48,925 nt of DNA from a bacterium (lineage in GTDB: Bacteria > Planctomycetota > UBA1135 > GCA-002686595). This document shows, one piece after another, positions 1 to 6,432 of the stretch. The position numbers were made by a program, and so were the translations under genes. The notes under the pieces are model-generated. The model was not told the origin of the DNA. It worked only from the letters and a program-made list of their open reading frames with translations, and did no database searches. How positions within the stretch are numbered: the first letter of the stretch is position 1; every line of letters begins with the position of its first letter. The stretch covers positions 1 to 48,925 of the forward strand of contig JAAETM010000164.1 of the NCBI GenBank assembly GCA_024228395.1. The letters run 5' to 3'.

Positions 1-354
1 TATCACCGGAAACTCGCGCTCCCTGGCCCTCTTCCGCCACCAACTGATTCGAACGTGGAAGAAGTGGCTTTGTCGCCGCTCCAACTCGCGCCAACACGAC
101 TGGGTATGGTACAGGCAGCTCCTGCTGCGCTACCCCATCCCCTTCGCCCGCGCAATCCACTCGATCTACCGCCGTCCAGCGAGCACATAGTGTGGCTTAG
201 CCACTGCCGGGTCACTCCCGGCACCGATGAGCCGGATGCGTCAATCGCGCACGTCCGGATCTGTGGGAGCCTGGGGCCAGCAATGCCCCTGGGACACCCA
301 GACGGCCTGGTAGTTCGCAATGGTGAGGTTTACGTGGGTCAGTCACCACCGTAG
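1..354 (+). CDS. C-terminal fragment of an unrecognised protein (5' end outside the window)
   Basis: Frame 1 is open from the first base to a TAG at 352-354, about 117 codons, so this would be the end of a gene that starts before the window. The protein is proline-rich and ends in a plausible folded tail, with GHPDGLVVRNGEVYVG near the C-terminus. I do not recognise a family. The last 16 bases overlap the convergent lipoprotein gene. The opposite strand is also open here, but its translation is Arg/Ser/Gly-rich and looks like a shadow. The evidence is only an open frame and a plausible composition. Confidence 0.35.
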   Translation, partial: YHRKLALPGPLPPPTDSNVEEVALSPLQLAPTRLGMVQAAPAALPHPLRPRNPLDLPPSSEHIVWLSHCRVTPGTDEPDASIAHVRICGSLGPAMPLGHPDGLVVRNGEVYVGQSPP

Positions 355-839
355 CCAAGACCGGTCAGTGTGGAGCTCAGTCCAGGGGCGTCACCCGATG
401 CGGCGAGCTTTTTTAGTTTGATCAGGTATTTGGGCAGTCTCGTGCTGTCGGTGAAGGTGTCGATGCCACCGGCGATCACGTGGGCTGCTTCTTCGTAGGC
501 CGTAATCCCCATCAGTTCGCTCGCCATGTTTTCGTAGTCCTTGCGGGTCAGAGCCAGGCCGTTTTCAGAGAGGCCCAGGAAGACATCTTTGGATGCTGCG
601 GCGTCCAAATGGGCCATGGTCTGGCAGCGCGCAACCGACAATTCATGGGCCTTGGCACTGCCCGATTCCGCGTTCTCAAGGGCCTCGGAGAGCAGGTCCA
701 GGGCGCTCTGATATTCACCGGCTTGCATGGCCGCGTACCCCTCTTCCTCGGGATTGGTGGAACCGCAGCCGGGAAGGATCAGGAGGGAAGCCGCGAGGGC
801 CAAGGTAGCGCTGAACAGCTTGATTGGGATATTTTTCAT
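339..839 (-). CDS. Small TPR-like lipoprotein
   Basis: A 166-residue protein starting at MKNIPIKLF. It has a lipoprotein signal peptide: a basic N-terminus, a hydrophobic stretch and the lipobox LPGC at about residues 24-27, followed by a Ser/Asn/Glu-rich linker. The mature part begins with helical repeat sequence (EEEGYAAMQAGEYQSALDLLSEAL) typical of a TPR unit, then more helices. It is probably an outer-membrane or periplasmic-face scaffold, but no function can be named. An in-frame start 54 codons upstream is rejected because the lipoprotein signal begins exactly at this Met. The leader before the ATG (GGACCAACC) has no Shine-Dalgarno sequence. It is convergent with the fragment at the window edge and divergent from the RHH gene. 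Confidence 0.75.
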   Translation of the reverse strand: MKNIPIKLFSATLALAASLLILPGCGSTNPEEEGYAAMQAGEYQSALDLLSEALENAESGSAKAHELSVARCQTMAHLDAAASKDVFLGLSENGLALTRKDYENMASELMGITAYEEAAHVIAGGIDTFTDSTRLPKYLIKLKKLAASGDAPGLSSTLTGLGYGGD

Positions 840-951
840 GGTTGGTCCGTGGTCAAGCTTATCTCGTTTTGGCTTGCTTGGGGGCACTCTTACCGGAGTA
901 TGATCAGAGTGTCGTGGGCTCCGCAATGGCCCTATACGGACCCCATTCGCT

Positions 952-1185
952 ATGCGTGAGACCAAAGTCACCATCAAGATTCCCAGGTCCCTGTATCGCA
1001 AGATTCAGGAGGTGGTGGGAGAATTGGGCTTTGATTCGGCCAGGGATTTTGTCGTTTACGTTTTGCGTGACCTCATGGGCGATGCCCCGGTCAGCGTCCC
1101 CGGCTCCGCTCGGGGAGATGCGGAGTTCACGAAAGCCGAGCTGGATGCCATTCGGCGTAAGCTCAAGAATCTGGGCTATCTGTAG
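952..1185 (+). CDS. Ribbon-helix-helix (RHH) protein with C-terminal LKxLGY tail
   Basis: A 77-residue protein. Residues 4-45 fit the RHH fold: a short strand with alternating residues (TKVTIKIP), then SLYRKIQEVVGELGF and SARDFVVYVLRDLM as the two helices. RHH proteins normally dimerise and bind DNA with the strand pair. The C-terminal 20 residues form a charged helix ending RRKLKNLGYL. A second window gene at 10669 has the same two-part design and the same ending. Both sit directly before or after alkaline-phosphatase-superfamily genes. The start is the first ATG in frame, with no clear Shine-Dalgarno sequence. It precedes the ATP-sulfurylase-like gene by 83 bases and is probably cotranscribed with it. 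It may be a local regulator, but this RHH domain could also act as a protein-protein module. Confidence 0.75.
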   Translation: MRETKVTIKIPRSLYRKIQEVVGELGFDSARDFVVYVLRDLMGDAPVSVPGSARGDAEFTKAELDAIRRKLKNLGYL

Positions 1186-1268
1186 CTCCATCTCCCCTGG
1201 ACCCACCTATCCTGGTCCGCAATTGCGGGCCATCCGCACCGACCTCAAACCCCAACCCAACGGGAATC

Positions 1269-2537
1269 ATGTCACCTTCCACCTCACCCCGCCAAAGCCA
1301 CGTGCACGGCGGACTTGACCAACCTGTCCATCGCTTCGATCTCTCGGCTGCTTCGCAGTCCGGCTTGAAGTCCGTAGAGGTAAACGATGTGGACCGCGCG
1401 ACCCTATGCCGAATCGCAGACGGAACCTTGAGCCCCTTGACGGGACCCATGGGCATTTCCGATTGTGAAAGTGTTTTGGAACGCAAGGCGATCGAACGTG
1501 ATGGGTTACTGTGGGCCTGGACGATCCCAATTGTCCTGCCCTTGACCAATGAAGAGGCTGCCGAATGTCAGCCTGGTTCGACGGTTCAGCTTGTGGATAC
1601 GGATGGCGAACCCTTTGGCTCGTTGACGGTCAGCTCCTGCTATGACTGGGACAAGAATCGCTTCCTTAGGGTTGTGTATGGGACAGACCGCACGGACCAC
1701 GAAGGAGCACGACGGTGGCTGGCCGACGAGCGTACCAAGTTGGTGGGCGGTAATATTTTGCTAGTGCCTGCCGTGGATGACAGGCCTTTTGCCAGTTATA
1801 TCATGGGTCCTTCGATGACCCGTCAGTTGATAAGGGAAAAGGGCTGGGAGCAGTCCGTGGCATTCCAAGCTCGCAATCCTCTGGACCGTTCCCACGAGTA
1901 TGCCTTGGTGCATGGTGCTGAGGTGATCTTGCGCTCTACAGGGAAGAAGACCGGGGTTGTTCTAAATCCCTTGGTTTCCCAGTTGAACATTGAGGACGTG
2001 CCCGCCGCGATTCGCATGGAGACCTACGAGGCTCTAGTCGAAAGCCGAATCCTGGGTAAGGACGACGCAGATGTGCAGCTCTGGAAGAGTAAGAACCAAG
2101 ACCTGAACGACAACTTGGCCCTGGTTGGTTTGGATATGCGCATGTACTTCGCAGGCCCTGCCGAAGCCGTCATGCATGCCATATACCGCCAGAATATGGG
2201 CTTCACTCACTTCATCATTGGTCGCAAGCATGCGGCTGCGGAGTTTGATGATGGAACGGCGCTTTGGGGAGATTTTGATGCCCAGCAGATCTTTGAAAAT
2301 CTGGAAGGCAAGCTTGGCATCCGCACGGTCAACGTGGGATTCGCCGCTTACTTTGAGGAGATCGGTCGCGTGGGCCTAGTGAGTGAAAACCAGGGCAACA
2401 CGGCGCTGGCCATCACCGGAATCAAACTGCGTGAGCACCTGATCGCTGGGGAAATACCCGATGCCCGAATCATGCGCGAAACTACCGCGAATATCCTGGT
2501 GGATTATTACAAAACCCAAGCGAAAGTCGCTGAATAA
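1269..2537 (+). CDS. Sulfate adenylyltransferase (ATP sulfurylase)-like protein with altered active-site motifs
   Basis: A 422-residue protein with the full length and architecture of a bacterial ATP sulfurylase: N-terminal HGG segment, PUA-like domain to about residue 165, then the catalytic nucleotidyltransferase domain. Recognisable landmarks are AFQARNPLDRSHEY (198-211), NPLVSQLNIEDVPAAIRMETYEAL, YFAGPAEAVMHAIYRQNMGFTHFIIGRKHAA (293-323) and DAQQIFENL. ATP sulfurylase makes adenosine 5'-phosphosulfate from ATP and sulfate. However, the HxxH phosphate-binding motif reads DRSH here (first His replaced by Asp206), GRDHAG reads GRKHAA, and the loop normally reading GETK is SQLN. The fold call is firm; activity on sulfate is doubtful. 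It lies between an RHH gene and a sulfatase-fold gene (24-base gap to the latter). Confidence 0.85.
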   Translation: MSPSTSPRQSHVHGGLDQPVHRFDLSAASQSGLKSVEVNDVDRATLCRIADGTLSPLTGPMGISDCESVLERKAIERDGLLWAWTIPIVLPLTNEEAAECQPGSTVQLVDTDGEPFGSLTVSSCYDWDKNRFLRVVYGTDRTDHEGARRWLADERTKLVGGNILLVPAVDDRPFASYIMGPSMTRQLIREKGWEQSVAFQARNPLDRSHEYALVHGAEVILRSTGKKTGVVLNPLVSQLNIEDVPAAIRMETYEALVESRILGKDDADVQLWKSKNQDLNDNLALVGLDMRMYFAGPAEAVMHAIYRQNMGFTHFIIGRKHAAAEFDDGTALWGDFDAQQIFENLEGKLGIRTVNVGFAAYFEEIGRVGLVSENQGNTALAITGIKLREHLIAGEIPDARIMRETTANILVDYYKTQAKVAE

Positions 2538-2561
2538 GGCTCAGACCCAAAGGATTTGACT

Positions 2562-3509
2562 ATGGGTTGGTTCGGTCGCTCGAAAAAGCCAGAGACTCCG
2601 CGCAAACCGCTGCTACGACGCCTTCCTCCTGGCATGGGGCCGCGTCCGGAGCCGCAAGGCGAGAACAACGTGATCGTCATCACGTTGGACTCTTTGCGCT
2701 GGGACTCTCTGATTGCAGCGGAGCCCAAGATCATCACCAAACTTGGCAAGGTTGAGAAGCGCTACACCTATGCGTCTTGGACCGCGCCGAGTCATTACAA
2801 CTTTCTGACCGGTTTGCTTCCGCATACTTCCCCCCAGCATGTATACGCTTCGGAGTATTACAAGGAGGACTTCTTCAACTACAACGATCGATTGGCGGCC
2901 AAGGGCATTGATTTTGGCGCAATGGTTCCTGGACTTTGGTTCCCGGAGTTCTTGCAAGACAAAATGGGCTACCAAACGCATGCACGTGTTTCCTTGCCGG
3001 TTCTGAATCCCAAAACGGCGATCAATCGCGGCTTCGATTCCTTTCAGCTCATGGACTCGCACAATGACATGCGCGCTATGTTGCCGACTTTGAAGTTCGA
3101 TAGCGACCGTCCCAGTTTCTATATGCTCAATGTGGGGGAAACCCACTACCCCTACGCGTTGCCTGACGAGGATTCCTCCATGTGGCCCCGTATCAGCGGA
3201 GTGAACGGCGTGTTCCGCAAGATGAATGACCAGATCGAAGCGAGCGAAGGTGCCGATGATCGCTTCAAGGAAGAATTCCAATTCTTCGATCAGGATAAGC
3301 TAGATCAGTTACGCGATCGACAGATCAACACGGTTTGCTATTTGGATGATGTATTTGAAGAACTTTATGACATGGTTCCGGAGAACACTCATATCATTGT
3401 GACAGCTGACCATGGCGAACTGTTTGGCGAAGCCGGTTACTTTGGGCATGGACCGATCATGCATGCAAAGTGCTTTGAGGTGCCCTATCTCGAAGGAAAG
3501 ATCCGGTGA
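2562..3509 (+). CDS. Sulfatase-fold hydrolase/transferase with Thr at the nucleophile position
   Basis: A 315-residue alkaline-phosphatase-superfamily protein. The N-terminal metal motif is VIVITLDSLRWDS, followed by ASWTAPSHYNFLTGLLP at the position where sulfatases carry C/S-x-P-S-R. The residue here is Thr (TAPSH), so formylglycine formation is not possible and the enzyme more resembles Thr-nucleophile members such as phosphoethanolamine or phosphoglycerol transferases. The C-terminal metal motif ITADHGELFGEAGYFGHGP is complete. It ends in EVPYLEGKIR without a membrane segment, so it is predicted cytoplasmic. The ATG at 2562 is preferred because AAGGA lies about 8 bases upstream; a TTG six bases earlier is the alternative. 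It follows the ATP-sulfurylase-like gene by 24 bases, so the two probably act together. Confidence 0.8.
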   Translation: MGWFGRSKKPETPRKPLLRRLPPGMGPRPEPQGENNVIVITLDSLRWDSLIAAEPKIITKLGKVEKRYTYASWTAPSHYNFLTGLLPHTSPQHVYASEYYKEDFFNYNDRLAAKGIDFGAMVPGLWFPEFLQDKMGYQTHARVSLPVLNPKTAINRGFDSFQLMDSHNDMRAMLPTLKFDSDRPSFYMLNVGETHYPYALPDEDSSMWPRISGVNGVFRKMNDQIEASEGADDRFKEEFQFFDQDKLDQLRDRQINTVCYLDDVFEELYDMVPENTHIIVTADHGELFGEAGYFGHGPIMHAKCFEVPYLEGKIR

Positions 3510-3603
3510 GAAAGCTTCCTTGAGGCCTTTCGCTAGCTACAGAACAGCGACCGCCCCGCAGTATGGGGTGACACGATCGCTATCTTTTCCTTGGATCGGC
3601 GGG

Positions 3604-4161
3604 TTAGACGGACCGGTCCTCTTGAGGGTCGGTCACTTGAATGGGATCAGCGGGCAGGATGCTAGGAGAGTCTCCTACCACCTGGTCGGTTGCTGCCCTG
3701 GATTCGCTGGCTTCGCTCTCGGGGTAGTCCTTTTGAACTCTTTGCACAGCTAGGTTCAGCGTGTCGCACATCGATTGGAGCTCGTCACGCCTGCGGATTT
3801 TGCAGGTGTAGGTCACCTTGCCAGAGGCCACGATCTCCTGGAAGTAGCAGCGCATGCGGTAGGCGGGACCCGCGATGCGATGTGTAACTAGGACGCCGAC
3901 GAGGGTAAGGGCAGGGATAAGGAGTCCCATAGTCGTGAGCATGCTGCGAATGATCAGACTTGGAATCCTGGCCAGTAGGATGTCGCCGTTCTCGCCGAGT
4001 TCCTTGGACAAATCAAGCATTGAGTTGTTGAGCAGAATCACTTGGAACAGAGTCGCGAGGCAACCGACCAAGACGAAGGCGCTCACGAGATGGAACTGCA
4101 GGGATTTGTCGATTAGCTTGCGTGTTCGACGTTGTCTTTTTCTGGCTGTTGAATTGGACAT
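3604..4161 (-). CDS. Two-helix membrane protein with HAMP-like domain (paralogue 1)
   Basis: A 185-residue protein. After a very basic N-terminus (ARKRQRRTRK) come a membrane helix at about 22-45, an extracytoplasmic loop of some 25 residues, and a second helix at about 71-93. This leads into VTHRIAGPAYRMRCYFQEI, which is a HAMP-type signal-transfer segment, and a helical coil to about residue 145. The remainder is an acidic disordered tail. No kinase, cyclase or methyl-accepting domain follows. The architecture is a sensor input plus HAMP without an output, suggesting interaction with a partner protein. The gene starts 3 bases after the stop of its paralogue (4165-4620), so they form an operon. 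Family function is unknown to me. Confidence 0.7.
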   Translation of the reverse strand: MSNSTARKRQRRTRKLIDKSLQFHLVSAFVLVGCLATLFQVILLNNSMLDLSKELGENGDILLARIPSLIIRSMLTTMGLLIPALTLVGVLVTHRIAGPAYRMRCYFQEIVASGKVTYTCKIRRRDELQSMCDTLNLAVQRVQKDYPESEASESRAATDQVVGDSPSILPADPIQVTDPQEDRSV

Positions 4162-4164
4162 GCT

Positions 4165-4620
4165 TTAGGCTCCGGTGGCTTGGGCTGTCTTGGGTCTGCC
4201 ATCGTCGGATAGCCTCGAAAACGCCTCGTTCATGGCTGTGGAGAGTTCTTGCAACTCGTCATTGTTGCGCAGAACGCAGGGTCGTTTGGGGTCGCTCCCT
4301 TTGGCCACCGATTGAAGATGCTTCTCAATGCGCTGTGCAGGACCAGCAATCCGGTGGGTGACGTGAATTCCTACCAAGAGGCTGAACGGCAGAAGGAACA
4401 GGCCGGTCAGGATCAGGTTAGTTACAAACATGCCCGGCATAGCTTCTTGTATGGTGCGTCTGACAGTGGGGTCCTCGATGTTGAGCCCCAGGTTCATTAG
4501 GGATTGGGCCAGCAGTAGGGCTTGCCCAATGGCAGCGAAGCATGAGATGGCCACGAATACGCCAATCATGCGCAGCTGCAGCTTGGGTTTGTTCAGTTTC
4601 TTCTTCCGTTCTGTTTTCAT
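4165..4620 (-). CDS. Two-helix membrane protein with HAMP-like domain (paralogue 2)
   Basis: A 151-residue protein closely parallel to its downstream neighbour: basic N-terminus (KTERKKKLNKPK), helix 1 at about 16-38, a short loop, helix 2 at about 65-87, then HVTHRIAGPAQRIEKHLQSVAKG and a coil with NNDELQELSTAMNEAF. The shared THRIAGPAxR motif and equal layout show a tandem duplication. No output domain is present. It is first in a two-gene minus-strand operon. It lies upstream of, and on the same strand as, the HAMP partner, while the pseudopilin gene is some 190 bases further upstream, so a role connected with pili or surface sensing is possible but only inferred from position. Confidence 0.7.
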   Translation of the reverse strand: MKTERKKKLNKPKLQLRMIGVFVAISCFAAIGQALLLAQSLMNLGLNIEDPTVRRTIQEAMPGMFVTNLILTGLFLLPFSLLVGIHVTHRIAGPAQRIEKHLQSVAKGSDPKRPCVLRNNDELQELSTAMNEAFSRLSDDGRPKTAQATGA

Positions 4621-4809
4621 CGCGTTGTTTGGTCAGAGGGCGCTGTTGTGTCGGTTCAGGTTGCTTGAGATTCGTTTGGGTGGCGCACTAGCTCTGCATG
4701 CCGGAAATGAGCAAGGCTTGGAGGCGGAGATTGCTGTCCTCGACAGTCTCCGCGGACAACGTTGAAGCAAGAGGTTTCAGCCGCAAACTCTAGAGTGATC
4801 TTCATCGAA

Positions 4810-5364
4810 CTACGTATTGGTCAGGTAGAAAGCCTGCGTGGCTTCCCGGTTGCCGCCGGCGCCACTCCAGCGGGCGCGCACAATGATTGGAAGGAGTGTG
4901 GCATCGTCGGTGACGTCGATATCCACCGCGTCCCCATCACCATTGAGGTCCCGTGGCATGCCGAGCGCTATGCCAAGTTCCGCATCGGTCAGGGTTTCAT
5001 CGGTGAGGATTCGGACCATTCCTATGCTGGCAGCTCCAAGCCAGGGGTCGAGGCCTTCCACATCGAAGGTGACCCCAATGCTTCCTCCTGGAAGCAGAGC
5101 AGTGGTGACCACATTGGACCAACCGACTTGGTTTTCTTCCCATTGCGCAGATAGGGCCTTTGTGCGCTCGATAACGCGCTGCATGGCGTACGCAGCGTTG
5201 CTGCGCGCTTCACTGGCATGGTCGAGGGAGTGGGCTACAACAGAAGTGGAATATAGGGCAAGCAGGCCGGTCGTCAGGACGCAGATTGCGACTATGAATT
5301 CAACTGGGCTGAATCCATTTCGCTTGTTGGTTCGGCGTGTGGACGAGGGGCTAGAGAGCTTCAT
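4810..5364 (-). CDS. Type IV pilin-like protein (PilV/pseudopilin family)
   Basis: A 184-residue protein with a prepilin-type N-terminus: a basic leader, cleavage site G17|F18, Glu at position +5 of the mature protein (E22) and a hydrophobic helix SPVEFIVAICVLTTGLLALYS. Class III prepilin leaders are cut and N-methylated by PilD and the subunits assemble into pili or type II secretion pseudopili. The remaining globular part contains a Ca-loop-like DLNGDGDAVDID segment. The helix resembles PilV/GspI-like minor subunits. The start at 5364 is chosen because it gives a normal leader; the frame extends upstream but without sense. A run of ten C (sense strand) sits one base before this ATG and replaces any ribosome binding site. 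Confidence 0.75.
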   Translation of the reverse strand: MKLSSPSSTRRTNKRNGFSPVEFIVAICVLTTGLLALYSTSVVAHSLDHASEARSNAAYAMQRVIERTKALSAQWEENQVGWSNVVTTALLPGGSIGVTFDVEGLDPWLGAASIGMVRILTDETLTDAELGIALGMPRDLNGDGDAVDIDVTDDATLLPIIVRARWSGAGGNREATQAFYLTNT

Positions 5365-5866
5365 TGGGGGGGGGGATTCAAGGTTCGCCCGATTTGTCGG
5401 CAAAATGGGGGAAATACTTGTGGCATTAATCGGACGAGGTGGCATCGGTAGGAAAAATACTTTATTCCTCTCAACCAAATACAGCGCAACAGTCGAAGAA
5501 CTGCGGCGAAGCCTGGCTTTATGTCCAGTCGGGTCAATCGCCGAGGAGGTGAGAAGGAAACAATGCAAGCTGCAAAACAGAGACCCTGGAGGTGGGCTTC
5601 ATGGTGCTCACGCCGTCCATAACAACCGTCGGTTCGAACCGGGATGTTGCTTGCCTAATGGCCGAGCCCGCAGCGGAAACTGTGGTTGCTGTCGGTAGGC
5701 CCGTGATGATGGGTGTGCCGTTTGAAATCAAGGCAAAGACCTACAGCGAGCAGGTCAATGCAGCAAGAGGCAGAAGGAGCTTGGGTCACGTGTAGACCTC
5801 ACCCATAGCCACAAGCCAAGGCTCGTCACCACTTCTCCCGAGGTTTCTCTCCACCATCCATTCCCC
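5365..5866. other. Intergenic region between divergent pseudopilin and membrane-protein genes
   Basis: About 500 bases without a convincing gene. It starts with the C10 tract. Short open frames exist on both strands (for example 5592-5795 + and 5534-5731 -), but they overlap each other, start from nothing resembling a ribosome site and have no recognisable motif. The part just before 5867 is C/T/A-rich (CCACCATCCATTCCCC) like other leaders in this window. It probably carries divergent promoters. Confidence 0.5.
5366..5375 (-). repeat. C10 homopolymer next to the pseudopilin start codon
   Basis: Ten consecutive G on the + strand, which is C10 in the sense of the pseudopilin gene. Its end is one base before the ATG. 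Tracts this long slip during replication in organisms with phase-variable genes, and a change in length here would alter the translation-initiation region. Confidence 0.9.
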
Positions 5867-6403
5867 ATGAACATTCCCCATAGCTTCCAACCCAACTCCA
5901 AGCATTGGGGAGTCGTGGTCACAACTCATGCGTCCACAGCTGCAGTCGTTGGGGTGCTTGCGGTTGCCCTGTCCGCAGGCTCTGCTTCGAAGCGCAAGGC
6001 TGCCGAAATGGGTGAGGGTGCCCTTGTGTCCAGTGGCATTGCAGATTCGGCTATCCAGATGGCAACCTCAAAATTTTGGAGGGACTATCGGGCGGCCAAA
6101 GAGAATGCTGGGCCGCAGGGTTTGAGCCCCGATGAGTTCTTGGACAACCAGGGGTTGGTCACGCAAGTGGGAAAATCTGACATCGAAAAGCACGACTATT
6201 TGCCCGAATTGGGAGTGCACCAGGATGGGGAAGGGGCTTATCCATTGGCTGGTGGGTATGTGCGCCAATTGGAAATCACATGCAAGGTTACGCCCACTGG
6301 GCACGAAGTCGAATTTACCTCTTTAGCAAGTATGGGGGAAGGCACCCTCGAGCGGGGAGCAAGACGGGTCTACAATAGTGCGGGCCATTCGAAAGAAGAG
6401 TAA
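5867..6403 (+). CDS. Membrane-anchored protein of unknown function, possibly a minor pilus component
   Basis: A 178-residue protein with a short cytoplasmic N-terminus, one hydrophobic segment at about 15-42 (VVVTTHASTAAVVGVLAVALSAGSA) and a globular extracytoplasmic remainder. After the membrane segment come helix-forming residues (EGALVSSGIADSAIQMATSKFW), then a beta-rich part. The layout is like PilX-type accessory proteins, and it is divergent from a pseudopilin gene, but there is no prepilin cleavage motif. I therefore leave it as unknown. The start ATG follows a C-rich leader without a Shine-Dalgarno sequence. It ends 29 bases before the phosphodiesterase operon and may be its first gene. 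Confidence 0.6.
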   Translation: MNIPHSFQPNSKHWGVVVTTHASTAAVVGVLAVALSAGSASKRKAAEMGEGALVSSGIADSAIQMATSKFWRDYRAAKENAGPQGLSPDEFLDNQGLVTQVGKSDIEKHDYLPELGVHQDGEGAYPLAGGYVRQLEITCKVTPTGHEVEFTSLASMGEGTLERGARRVYNSAGHSKEE

Positions 6404-6432
6404 GCTACTGGCCAACCCATTGCGCCACAGCT

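Noticed and set aside
55..320. Antisense reading frame at the window's left edge
   Set aside because: Its translation is Arg/Ser/Gly-rich without motifs and mirrors the + strand frame; I keep only the + strand fragment as a weak candidate.
5534..5795. Short frames on both strands between the divergent pilin-region genes
   Set aside because: They overlap each other, have no motif and no ribosome site; treated as promoter region.
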